Position numbers and translations under genes: made by a program. From NCBI GenBank assembly GCA_009691785.1, contig SIAM01000008.1, positions 1 to 62,223 of the forward strand: a stretch of DNA of 62,223 bases. The letters run 5' to 3'. This stretch comes from Phycisphaerales bacterium. GTDB lineage: Bacteria > Planctomycetota > Phycisphaerae > Phycisphaerales > SM1A02. How positions within the stretch are numbered: position 1 is the first letter of the stretch; each line of letters starts with the position of its first letter. The notes beneath the pieces were generated by a model. It saw only the letters and a list, made by a program, of their open reading frames with translations, had not been told where the DNA came from and searched no databases. Of the stretch, positions 35,992 through 44,367 are shown piece by piece.

Positions 35992-36027
35992 CTCCGTCCG
36001 ATAGCGTAGGCATTGCGAATGTGCATA

Positions 36028-37323
36028 TCAGCCTCCCAAAGCGGATTGTAACTGCAAAAGCGGCATGAGAATTCCCGCCAGCACAAAGCCCGCGATAATG
36101 GCCATGACCACCAGCAGAATTGGGGGCAGGGTCTGGGTGAAAATTTTAATACGGGAGTTCACTTGCCTGTCAAAGGCGGTGGCAGCGTGCAGCAACATGC
36201 TTTCAAGGCGGCCAGATTTCTCTCCAATATTCACAATTTGAATCAACAACGGAGGGAAAAAACCGCAGCGTTCCAGCGGCTCCGCCAACGATTGACCCGT
36301 TGTGACTTTCTCTTCCACTTCTTCAATGGCGTTCATAAGCACGGCGTTGCCAAGCGTGTCTTTGGTAATTCGTAGCGACTGCAAAATGGGCAAGCCCGCG
36401 CTCACAAGTGTTCCCAAAGTTCGGGTGAAGCGCGCCACGGCAACATCACGCAGTAATTTTCCAAGTAGCGGTGTGCGCAGTAGGGCGTAGTCCTTCATGC
36501 GTCTATGTTCGGCGTCTTGAAGCCAACGCTTCACTCCAGTGATGGCGCCCAAGACAATGATGAAAATCAGCCACCAAAAATTTGAAATAAACCAGGCAAA
36601 TCCAAGCAGAATTCGTGTTGGAAGCGGCAGCACCATTCCAGGCTGGGCCGCCAGGGGAATCATGAGTTGTGGCAAAATCACGGTGACTAACAGCGTGACA
36701 CTGGCCAAAATCAGCGCGGCCACAATCATTGGGTACACGGTGGCGCCAATTAATTCTCTTTTTAATTCGACGGCGCGATCCAGCAAGTCCGCCAGTTGAT
36801 GCAGCACTTCCGGCATGCGGCCACTGGCGTCGGCGGCCCGCGCCATGCCAATGACCATGTCGTCAAATGGAGCGCCGAAAGCCTGCATGGCTTCATGCAG
36901 TGGTTGACCCGCCTCCACTTTTGCAATGAGCGCGTCCAGAATCACGGGCTGCGATTTGCCTGATGCTTGCTTGCGCACAATTTTAAGCGCCTGCATTAAA
37001 GGCAATCCAGCCTCAATTGCGGTGGCAAGTTCGCGAATTAAGTTTGACATGTCAGAGCGCGAAAGAGTGGGGCGCCGCGGCCCTAATGTCATCCAATTGG
37101 GCAACGTGATTTGAGTGGAGCCCATGGATGAACCTTGGAATTTCGTTGATGTCTTTGCCGCCGTTCGCCCCGTTGAGACATGCGCATCGTCCGATTCAAT
37201 CTTCAAAGGTGTCAGGCCCCGGCTATACAGCAAGCGGAATGCGGATGCGCGATCTGCAGCGACAACCACTCCGCTAGATTCAACGCCGCCTCGATCAAGT
37301 CCGTCGTATCGCCATGAGGGCAC
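36028..37323 (-). CDS. gspF: Type II secretion inner-membrane protein GspF
   Basis: Polytopic platform protein that contacts the GspE ATPase, 431 residues. It has the T2SSF domain twice: RSDMSNLIRELATAIEAGLPLMQALKI near 90-115 and ARFTRTLGTLVSAGLPILQSLRIT near 290-315. Three membrane segments lie at about 195-225, 245-270 and 400-425. The N-terminal segment includes a linker longer than normal (residues 50-85). It is separated from gspE by two bases. Confidence 0.95.
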   Translation of the reverse strand: MPSWRYDGLDRGGVESSGVVVAADRASAFRLLYSRGLTPLKIESDDAHVSTGRTAAKTSTKFQGSSMGSTQITLPNWMTLGPRRPTLSRSDMSNLIRELATAIEAGLPLMQALKIVRKQASGKSQPVILDALIAKVEAGQPLHEAMQAFGAPFDDMVIGMARAADASGRMPEVLHQLADLLDRAVELKRELIGATVYPMIVAALILASVTLLVTVILPQLMIPLAAQPGMVLPLPTRILLGFAWFISNFWWLIFIIVLGAITGVKRWLQDAEHRRMKDYALLRTPLLGKLLRDVAVARFTRTLGTLVSAGLPILQSLRITKDTLGNAVLMNAIEEVEEKVTTGQSLAEPLERCGFFPPLLIQIVNIGEKSGRLESMLLHAATAFDRQVNSRIKIFTQTLPPILLVVMAIIAGFVLAGILMPLLQLQSALGG

Positions 37324-37325
37324 GC

Positions 37326-38960
37326 TTAGCTCCCGTCCACTTCCTGGGTTGCGCGCATGACTTCCGAAATGGTGGTTTCGCCCGCGATGGCTTTGTTTAG
37401 CCCGTCGTCACGCATTGAAATAAATCCCGGATCAACTAAGCGATGCAACTCCACGACCGAGTAGCTTTTGGATATCGCCGCACGAAGCGCGGGATTCACG
37501 CGGACCAGTTCAAAGAATCCAATGCGTCCGCGGAAGCCACTTCCGGAACACGCCTCGCAACCAGCGCCCACGGTCACTTGGTCGTGAAAGCGTTCCAGCA
37601 CCGTCGGTGGAATGCGCACACGATCGTTTTCAGACATTGGAACCTTGTGCGCGCAAACTTTGCACACTCTGCGCCCAAGACGCTGTGCAAGCACGCCCTC
37701 TAAGACACTGGCCAGTAAATATGATTCCGCGCCCATATCCACAATGCGACCAACACTGGAGAGCGCGTCGTTGGTGTGAAGCGTGCTTAGAATTAAATGG
37801 CCGGTGAGCGCGCTGCGAATGGCAATATCAACGGTTTCCGCGTCGCGGATTTCGCCCACCAGAATCACGTCGGGGTCTTGGCGCAAAATACTGCGCAGAC
37901 CGCTGGCAAATGTCAGACCGCGTTTTGGATTCACTGGAATTTGATTGATGCCCGCGAGCTCATATTCAACAGGGTCCTCTATGGTCAAAATCTTTTTTCG
38001 AGGGTCATACAACTTGCTTAGCGCCGCGTACAGCGTTGTGGTTTTTCCACTTCCAGTGGGACCGGTCACCAACACAAGTCCGTGTGGTTTGGCGATCAGT
38101 TTGTCCATCATTGCAACTTGTTGCTCATGCATGCCTAAACTTTTCAGGTCCAACGGCAGCGATGACTTGTCCAAAATACGCATAACCACGCTCTCGCCAT
38201 AGATGGTTGGCACGGTGGAAACGCGCAGGTCGACTTTGCGTCCTTCAAATCGCAATGTAATGTGACCGTCTTGTGGAAGATATCTCTCCGCAATGTTCAT
38301 CATGGACATAATTTTTATGCGGCCCATGATGGCGGGCTGCAAATACTTTGGCGGACTTTGTTGCTCAATCAACACGCCGTCAATACGGTATTTCACCTTC
38401 AATTCGCCTTCAAATGGCTCAATATGAATATCGCTGGTTCGCTTTTGAATGGCCTCAAGAATTAAAAGATTGACCAAGTTGACCAGCGTGGGCTGCTCGG
38501 CCATGCGGTGCACATCGTCGGTTTGAATGGCGTCCAAATTTTGCTCGACTTCATCGGCGGCGCCACTGTTGCCAGCCAAACTTTCCGCCATGCGCGCCGC
38601 GGTGACGCCATATGATTGACGCATAAGTTCACCGAAAGCTTCTGGCGCAACACCCACGCGCTCCAATGGCATGTTGGAAATAGTCGCGGCTTCGTCAACA
38701 GAGTGCAGGTCAAATGGATCCATCATGGCCGCGCGCAATCGTCCCGATGTGATGGACAACGGAATCACGCCAAGCCGCACGGCGACCTCGGATGGAATCA
38801 ATCGAACTGCGTCGGCATCAGAAGGAATTGGCTTAGCGAGCCATGCAAATCCAGCCGCGATGCAGCGCTCTTGTGGAGTGGCGGCGGCGGCGGCGCGCAA
38901 TAGTGCGGCGACCGAAGCGACTCGTGTGCTGACATCAGGACTATGAACATCTTCATGCAC
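37326..38960 (-). CDS. gspE: Type II secretion ATPase GspE
   Basis: Cytoplasmic motor of the T2SS, 544 residues. It has an N-terminal N1E-type domain (about 30-125) and an N2E domain with ASDIHIEP-like RTSDIHIEPFE. The Walker A GPTGSGKTTT is at 300-309, the Asp box is LTIEDPVEYEL, Walker B is DPDVILVGEIRDAET, and the His box is GHLILSTLHTNDA. A zinc motif of two CxxC pairs (CKVC near 438 and CEAC near 470) distinguishes GspE/PilB from PilT. It follows the LTxxQ-like gene by 14 bases. Confidence 0.95.
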   Translation of the reverse strand: MHEDVHSPDVSTRVASVAALLRAAAAATPQERCIAAGFAWLAKPIPSDADAVRLIPSEVAVRLGVIPLSITSGRLRAAMMDPFDLHSVDEAATISNMPLERVGVAPEAFGELMRQSYGVTAARMAESLAGNSGAADEVEQNLDAIQTDDVHRMAEQPTLVNLVNLLILEAIQKRTSDIHIEPFEGELKVKYRIDGVLIEQQSPPKYLQPAIMGRIKIMSMMNIAERYLPQDGHITLRFEGRKVDLRVSTVPTIYGESVVMRILDKSSLPLDLKSLGMHEQQVAMMDKLIAKPHGLVLVTGPTGSGKTTTLYAALSKLYDPRKKILTIEDPVEYELAGINQIPVNPKRGLTFASGLRSILRQDPDVILVGEIRDAETVDIAIRSALTGHLILSTLHTNDALSSVGRIVDMGAESYLLASVLEGVLAQRLGRRVCKVCAHKVPMSENDRVRIPPTVLERFHDQVTVGAGCEACSGSGFRGRIGFFELVRVNPALRAAISKSYSVVELHRLVDPGFISMRDDGLNKAIAGETTISEVMRATQEVDGS

Positions 38961-38974
38961 GGGTTCGCCTTGGA

Positions 38975-40309
38975 TTACTCCATGGTCCTTGGGGTTGGTG
39001 GAGCGTCATTGTTTCCATCAGCGTCAGGAGGTGGAGCCTCGCCACTTGGCCCTGACTTTGGAGAATTCGTTTGATTATCCCCTGACTTTTCAGCCTTTGG
39101 GGGTTGACCAATTCTTGGCGGTTGAGACGTGGGCGGAGGTGGACGCAATCCTGGAATGCCGGCGGCAAGTCGATCGGTTTGATCTTGCGTGAGTAATTGC
39201 AAAACACTCTCTCTGGTTTTTTGCACCAACTGATTTTTTTCATTGCGCAATGGAATCAACAAGTCTGGCGGAACTTCTGGAGCCGTGGACCCATCTTTCG
39301 CGGCTTTCTTGGCGGCGTTGGCAAGAAGTTTTCGTTTTGATTTTGTCGGTTCATCAGCGCGTGTTGTTTCCAACATTCGAGTTTGCAACACCGTGAATTC
39401 CTCATCCCAAATTTTCAGTAAGGCTTGAATCTCCGTCTTTTGTTCCGCGGTGAGATCGTTCAAATTCAGAACAGCCGCAAAGAAACTTGAGAGTGGATCG
39501 GGTTGAAAAACTTCACGGTAGCCTTGCGAAAGAGCGCGCGTTCTGAAGTCTTGTGCGAATGGGGCGGGAAGCATCAGGGTAATTTTTTCAATTGAATCAT
39601 CTTGAATATCCCGAACCGCCATGCGCACAACCATGATTTGTCCCTGCAATGAGCTGCCCTTTTGCATATCCATGGTTTCCATTGCTTCCGTGAATTTTGG
39701 CAACAAAGCGCTGATCTGCTTGTCACGCGCAATCAGCGCGGCGTCAAGGGCAATTTCATATTGATCCATGGCTGGTTGCGCGGCTTCTAACACGGACTGT
39801 TGCAATTGCATTTGTCGCATGATTGAAATTAAGTCCACACCTTCGCCGGACAAATCAGAATCATCAAGAGACCGAGTGCGGCGAACGGCCCGTTCAAACT
39901 GTGGCCAACGCTCTTGTTGATTTGGACCAAGTTGGCTCTTAATGCTGCTCATTAAGTCCGCGAACAAGTGTTCTTTCTCTGGCATCCACGCTTCAATTGG
40001 TTCAAGCAAGCTGCGCATGTCTTTTGCGCCCCCTCCAGTTTTTTGTTTTTTAGCGGAGTTAATCATTTTTTCACGAATGGCGTCCGTTCCTGTTTTGAAG
40101 GAATCTTTGTAATCCTCGAGCAGACTTTGCACAATGGGTTGCTGCCAATCTTCTAGTTTCAATGTCTCCACAATCATGGACATGTCGCGAGGAAGCATGT
40201 CTGGCTTGAAAGCCTCGCTGAATCCAGCTTTGCCGCCAAATTGCGCGGAGGTAATCGGCGTTAAAATGAGAAACGCAAGAGCAAGGAGCGTAGGGCGCAG
40301 AAACTTCAT
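38975..40309 (-). CDS. Secreted helical protein, LTxxQ-like, head of T2SS cluster
   Basis: Not recognised as a named family. The 444-residue protein has a signal peptide (MKFLRPTLLALAFLILTPITSAQ). The body is almost wholly alpha-helical, with several motifs like the LTxxQ element of Spy/CpxP periplasmic chaperones: LEDWQQPIVQSLLEDY near 45, LTAEQKTEIQALLKIW near 290 and LTQDQTDRL near 385. The C-terminal 55 residues are Pro/Gly/Asp-rich. The ATG at 40309 has GGAGAT upstream. It starts the run that leads without interruption into gspE and gspF, so it may be co-transcribed and serve secretion. That link is inference from position. Confidence 0.6.
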   Translation of the reverse strand: MKFLRPTLLALAFLILTPITSAQFGGKAGFSEAFKPDMLPRDMSMIVETLKLEDWQQPIVQSLLEDYKDSFKTGTDAIREKMINSAKKQKTGGGAKDMRSLLEPIEAWMPEKEHLFADLMSSIKSQLGPNQQERWPQFERAVRRTRSLDDSDLSGEGVDLISIMRQMQLQQSVLEAAQPAMDQYEIALDAALIARDKQISALLPKFTEAMETMDMQKGSSLQGQIMVVRMAVRDIQDDSIEKITLMLPAPFAQDFRTRALSQGYREVFQPDPLSSFFAAVLNLNDLTAEQKTEIQALLKIWDEEFTVLQTRMLETTRADEPTKSKRKLLANAAKKAAKDGSTAPEVPPDLLIPLRNEKNQLVQKTRESVLQLLTQDQTDRLAAGIPGLRPPPPTSQPPRIGQPPKAEKSGDNQTNSPKSGPSGEAPPPDADGNNDAPPTPRTME

Positions 40310-40473
40310 GAAGATCTCCATCAGAAGGGGTGAATGTGGACTTAACACACTTGACTCGGTCACGACAACGAGAGAAACGATACTTTCATTCGGGCAAATA
40401 GCAATTTCTTGAACAAATTCTTTGCCCCAGCGATTTGGATACGCCCATAATGTAGGCGCAATTGGAATTTCGC

Positions 40474-41169
40474 TCAGCTTGGGGTGACTGTTCGCTGTTC
40501 AATTCGTTTTTCAGATGTGGTCACCACGATTCGGTCGACAAAAATTCCCGGGGTATGGATGCCTTCGGGGTCCAGTGCTCCAAGTTCGACCAGTTCCTCC
40601 ACCTCTGCCACGGTGACTTTCCCGCAAGACGCCACCATTGGGTTGAAATTTCTCGCGGTCTTTCTATACACCAAGTTGCCGCTTGCATCCGCTTTCCATG
40701 CTTTCACTAGCGAAAGGTCGGCGCGAATGCCACGCTCCAGCACAAATAACTCACCATCAAATAGTTCGGTGGGCTTGCCGTCGGCTACAACCGTTCCCAC
40801 GCCTGTCTTGGTATAGAAGCCTGGAATGCCGGCGCCACCAGCGCGCATGCGTTCCGCCAAAGTTCCTTGCGGGCAAAATTCAAGTTCAAGTTCGCCGCTC
40901 ATATATTGGCGCTCAAACTCCGCGTTCTCACCCACATAGCTTGACACCATGCGCCGTACTTGGCGCGTCTTTAAGAGCACGCCAAGACCCCAATCGTCAA
41001 TGCCCGCGTTGTTGCTGACGCATGTCAATTCTTTGGCGCCGCTGTCGCGCAAAGCAAGAATGAGTTGCTCAGGAATGCCGCACAGTCCAAAGCCGCCAAC
41101 CGCAATTTTCATTCCGTCGCGAGTCAGACCCGCAAGAGCCAAAACTGGAGTCTCAAAGACTTTGTTCAT
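40474..41169 (-). CDS. scoA: 3-oxoacid CoA-transferase subunit A
   Basis: Alpha subunit of a class I CoA-transferase (succinyl-CoA:acetoacetate or similar), 231 residues. Visible features are GGFGLCGIPEQLI near 25, SNNAGIDDWGLG near 50, YVGENAEFERQ, and GAGIPGFYTKTGVGTVVADGK near 115. The catalytic glutamate of this enzyme lies in subunit B, which is not adjacent on either side. The ATG at 41169 has no strong ribosome site. It is divergent from an MFS transporter gene. Confidence 0.9.
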   Translation of the reverse strand: MNKVFETPVLALAGLTRDGMKIAVGGFGLCGIPEQLILALRDSGAKELTCVSNNAGIDDWGLGVLLKTRQVRRMVSSYVGENAEFERQYMSGELELEFCPQGTLAERMRAGGAGIPGFYTKTGVGTVVADGKPTELFDGELFVLERGIRADLSLVKAWKADASGNLVYRKTARNFNPMVASCGKVTVAEVEELVELGALDPEGIHTPGIFVDRIVVTTSEKRIEQRTVTPS

Positions 41170-41204
41170 GGCAAGAGTGTAGTGACCATCAAGGGTTGTT
41201 AGGC

Positions 41205-42386
41205 TTGAGCCACCCAAAATCAACCGTGCGCATTGTCATCCTTCTCATCTTTCTTTCGGCTTTGCCAGACGCGCTTGTTGTGCCTGTTTTAAAGGATCTT
41301 TTTGCGGATCGCTATGGCGTGTCCACGGCGCAAGCGCAATTGTTTTTAGCGGTGAATTTGCTGGGCGCGTTGTTGGCCATTCCACTGGTGAAATACATGC
41401 GTCAACGCATGTCGGGTTGGGCCGTGGTGAGTTCCACGGCAATTGTGGACGGCATGTTATTGGCGCTCATGTGGCTGCCCATTGGATTCGCTGGAACATT
41501 GGCGCTGCGAACAATCGAAGGCGTGGTTGATGTTGCAACATTCGCCGCGTTGTTTCAAATGCTTGGCCGTAGTGATCAGCAACAGCGCGCGTGGAAACTT
41601 GGTTTGGGCGCAACCGTATTGGTTGCGGGCCTAGGAATTGGCGCGGTTCTTGGCGGATTTCTTACCAAACTTGCGGGCAGCGCCGCGGTCACATTGATTG
41701 TGGGATCCGTCTCGTGCATCGCTACAGGAATTCTTGCCAGCGCATTTAGAGCAACCCTGTCTCGCATGGGTGCGCGTGCAAAAAGTTCAACAATGGAAGT
41801 GGACGAATTAGAGTTGCAAGTGAAGCCTGGAAAAATCTGGCCAATTTTATTTATGGCTGCCACGGATCGCGCAACTGGCGCAATTTTAACGGCGGTGTTC
41901 GCCAGTTTTCTGTTAAGCGGTTTGGGCTACTCGCCAGAGCAACGGGGAATGTTGGTGGGATTGCCTTTGTTGTTGATGGCTATTGGAGCCGCTCCCGCGG
42001 GTTGGTTCGCCGATCGCTTTGGCGTGCTGCAAACGCGAACACTAGCGGCGATTGTGTACGCGATCATGCTTGGAATTGTGCCGTTTTTGGGGGCAAACAC
42101 AATGATTCTAGCGGTGGCGTTGCTTATTCTTGGCGTGGCGGCAGCGCCGCTTCTTCCAGCCTCACTGACCTTGGTCGTGACCACCAATCGCGGCATGTCC
42201 GGTTTGGCGGCTTTCCGCGCGGCGGGCGATATTGGATATTTCACTGGCATTGTTGTGGCCATTGCCACAAACGCCATGAGTGATGCGGAGCAATACAGCG
42301 TTCAAACCGGATTGGTTTGCGGCTTCGCATTGTTGCATGCGGCGGCAACCGCGACAGCGTGGTTGGTTTTGCGCGAACGCAAATAA
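41205..42386 (+). CDS. Major facilitator superfamily transporter
   Basis: An inner-membrane secondary transporter of about 393 residues with around 12 hydrophobic helices and the MFS loop-2/3 region (KYMRQRMSGW). The second half repeats the pattern, with WFADRFGVLQTRT after helix 8 as a motif-A equivalent. The substrate is unknown. The start is probably TTG at 41205, nine bases after AAGGG; a TTG at 41196 is also possible. It lies divergent from scoA with a gap of about 35 bases, which may reflect a functional link with organic acid use. Confidence 0.82.
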   Translation: MSHPKSTVRIVILLIFLSALPDALVVPVLKDLFADRYGVSTAQAQLFLAVNLLGALLAIPLVKYMRQRMSGWAVVSSTAIVDGMLLALMWLPIGFAGTLALRTIEGVVDVATFAALFQMLGRSDQQQRAWKLGLGATVLVAGLGIGAVLGGFLTKLAGSAAVTLIVGSVSCIATGILASAFRATLSRMGARAKSSTMEVDELELQVKPGKIWPILFMAATDRATGAILTAVFASFLLSGLGYSPEQRGMLVGLPLLLMAIGAAPAGWFADRFGVLQTRTLAAIVYAIMLGIVPFLGANTMILAVALLILGVAAAPLLPASLTLVVTTNRGMSGLAAFRAAGDIGYFTGIVVAIATNAMSDAEQYSVQTGLVCGFALLHAAATATAWLVLRERK

Positions 42387-42486
42387 ATATAATATGATTT
42401 TTTTCACTTCAAAGTGGGGATTCAAATTGCATTCGGGAAATACAAATGCAACAACCAGCCATTCAAAGAATCAAAGCGTTGAAAAA

Positions 42487-43521
42487 TTAGTTTGAAGTTG
42501 GAGTGGGCATTTCGCCACGCAGGGTAATGAGCGCGCCCTTGAGTTTTTCCAAGGCTTTGTTTTGGATTTGTCGCACTCGTTCCTTGGTCACTCCAATCAT
42601 TTGGCCAACTTGCTCTAAAGTGAGTTGAACTTGTGGAGCAACGCCGTCAAGACCAAATCTATGCAGGATAACTTTTTGCTCAATGTCGCTTAGTTCTCCA
42701 CTGTTACGCGTGATGATGTAACGCACTTCCGCGGCGGAATCTTTTTCGTTCTGCGCGCGCAAGACTTCCAGGTGGTTTGATTTTTCAAACTGTGGATCAA
42801 ACTCGCTGGGAAAGCGTTGGCGATACTTCTGCAATTTTATGCCAAAACGGCTGAAAGCCTTCAGAATTGCGCGGCAGCCATAGGTGCTGAACTTGAATCC
42901 ACGACCGCAATCAAACTTATCCACGGCGCGCATGAGAGCCATGTTGCCTTCGCCAATCAAGTCGCCGAAATCGCTTTCGCCAAGCGGCACGCGCTTAGCC
43001 ATGGCAAGAACAAGCGCCAAATTAATTTCCGCTATCTGCGCGCGGAAACCTTTGGCCATGCGGTGCCAACGCAAAATCTCGCGTGCTTGCTCGGTTAAAG
43101 GAGTTTGATTTTTCAGCGCGTCTTGCAATTGCCGCACGCGAAAGCGCGCGTAGTTGTATTGCAAAAAAATCACGCGCTCTTGCGCGCCAGTCAGCAGAAC
43201 CGAATCCGCTTTCTTGGCTTTGCGCTCCACTTGTTTCCCGCCAGTGCTGTTGGCCATCAGTGGTCGATACCAACTCACATCGGCGAAGCGAATCGCGGTT
43301 GGAGTTTCATAGATATTTTTTTCGGCGTCGCGCTTGCGAAATTCAGGCGAGTCCATGTAATCCATTGGCTCGATCATAATTTCGCGCATCAAGTCTTCTT
43401 CGTCATTGGTCAAAGCCGCGGCAGTGATCATGGGCATGCCAAAGCGTCCACGAACCGCCGGATGATTTCGTTGGCGCATTCGATCAAGCGGAGAATTTTT
43501 GCCAATCATTGAGTGGAGCAC
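42487..43521 (-). CDS. Sigma-70 family RNA polymerase sigma factor, atypical region 2.3-2.4
   Basis: A 344-residue sigma factor. Region 2 includes LALVLAMAKRVPLGESDFGDLIGEGNMALMRAVDKFDCGRGFKFSTY, close to primary sigma factors. The segment after FSTY reads GCRAILKAFSRFG, not ATWWIRQAI, so the melting tryptophans are missing. Region 4 is intact, with LTLEQVGQMIGVTKERVRQIQNKALEKLK. The N-terminus (1-120) is lineage-specific and has no 1.1 acidic domain. GTG at 43521 has AGGA eight bases upstream; an ATG four codons later is an alternative. It is probably an alternative (group 2/3-like) sigma factor. Confidence 0.88.
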   Translation of the reverse strand: MLHSMIGKNSPLDRMRQRNHPAVRGRFGMPMITAAALTNDEEDLMREIMIEPMDYMDSPEFRKRDAEKNIYETPTAIRFADVSWYRPLMANSTGGKQVERKAKKADSVLLTGAQERVIFLQYNYARFRVRQLQDALKNQTPLTEQAREILRWHRMAKGFRAQIAEINLALVLAMAKRVPLGESDFGDLIGEGNMALMRAVDKFDCGRGFKFSTYGCRAILKAFSRFGIKLQKYRQRFPSEFDPQFEKSNHLEVLRAQNEKDSAAEVRYIITRNSGELSDIEQKVILHRFGLDGVAPQVQLTLEQVGQMIGVTKERVRQIQNKALEKLKGALITLRGEMPTPTSN

Positions 43522-43728
43522 AGTTATTTCCTATGGGTAGGTGAATTTGAAATTGGATTTGGGTAATTCCGCACCATCCAACAAAACGAATATGAAACAA
43601 CTATGTGACTGTTCATCAAATTGGGACGGTTGGTTTCAAAAATAAATGAAATTATGAGTTATCAATCAAATTGAAACTAATGCCATTAATTCGGCATAAT
43701 ATAGTTTTAATTAAGTTATAAGACCTAA
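43522..43728. promoter_or_regulatory. AT-rich gap between ndk and the sigma-factor gene
   Basis: The 207-base gap is markedly more AT-rich than the flanking genes. On the minus strand a possible -35/-10 pair for the sigma gene is TTGATG with TCATAT 18 bases later. A small hairpin ATGCC/GGCAT (43680-43697) lies 30-50 bases after the ndk stop, without a clear T run. Neither signal is strong. Confidence 0.3.
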
Positions 43729-44199
43729 TTACTCAGGCTTGCTACCAGTCGAGTCGTAGACATACATGTCGCTGGCTCGGGAGTATTCCAGAATGTCGCC
43801 AGCCTTGAAGAACAGGCCTAATTCACGGGTAGCGGCTGCAGGGCTGTCAGATCCGTGGATCAGGTTGTAACTGTTGGAAACGCCAAAGTCGCCGCGAATG
43901 GTGCCGGCGGCGGCTTTGCTACCAAATGTGGCGCCCATCATGGAGCGGCAAATGGTAATGGCGCCAATTCCGCGCACGGCCATGGTCAATACGGGGTTGC
44001 CAGTCATGAAGCGAACAAGGCCGGGGTAGAAAGGTTTGGAAGCGTGGTCTTTGTAGTGTTCCGCGGCAAGTTCCTGCGAAATACGCATAAGTTTGCAGCC
44101 CACAATTTGCAGCCCCTTGTCCTCAAAGCGGGTCAAGATTCGGCCCATCAGATTGCGTTGCACGGCGTCTGGTTTCAAGATGATCAGTGTTGTTTCCAT
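43729..44199 (-). CDS. ndk: Nucleoside diphosphate kinase
   Basis: Balances nucleoside triphosphate pools by ping-pong phosphotransfer. The protein has 156 residues. METTLIILKPDAVQRNLMG opens the fold, and the active-site histidine is in NLIHGSDSPAAATRELGLFF. The ATG at 44199 is preceded by AAGGAAATCAC, a good ribosome site. It is divergent from the topoisomerase VI operon with a 168-base gap that must hold promoters for both. Confidence 0.96.
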   Translation of the reverse strand: METTLIILKPDAVQRNLMGRILTRFEDKGLQIVGCKLMRISQELAAEHYKDHASKPFYPGLVRFMTGNPVLTMAVRGIGAITICRSMMGATFGSKAAAGTIRGDFGVSNSYNLIHGSDSPAAATRELGLFFKAGDILEYSRASDMYVYDSTGSKPE

Positions 44200-44367
44200 G
44201 TGATTTCCTTTTTGGTTGAGGTTGTTGGGGAGCAAATGGTAGCGAAAATGTTGCTCTTGCAGGACTTTCAAACATGTGATTTCAAAGAAAAAGCGTTGAG
44301 GATTGCCCATGCGAGCCGAAGAAGCGGTACTTTTGCGCTTTCGTAGTGACATGGAACAGGAGTCAGC

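Noticed and set aside
42400-42420. CACTT/AAGTG hairpin next to a T run between the MFS and sigma genes
   Set aside because: The T run is on the wrong side of the stem for either convergent gene, and the stem has only five pairs.
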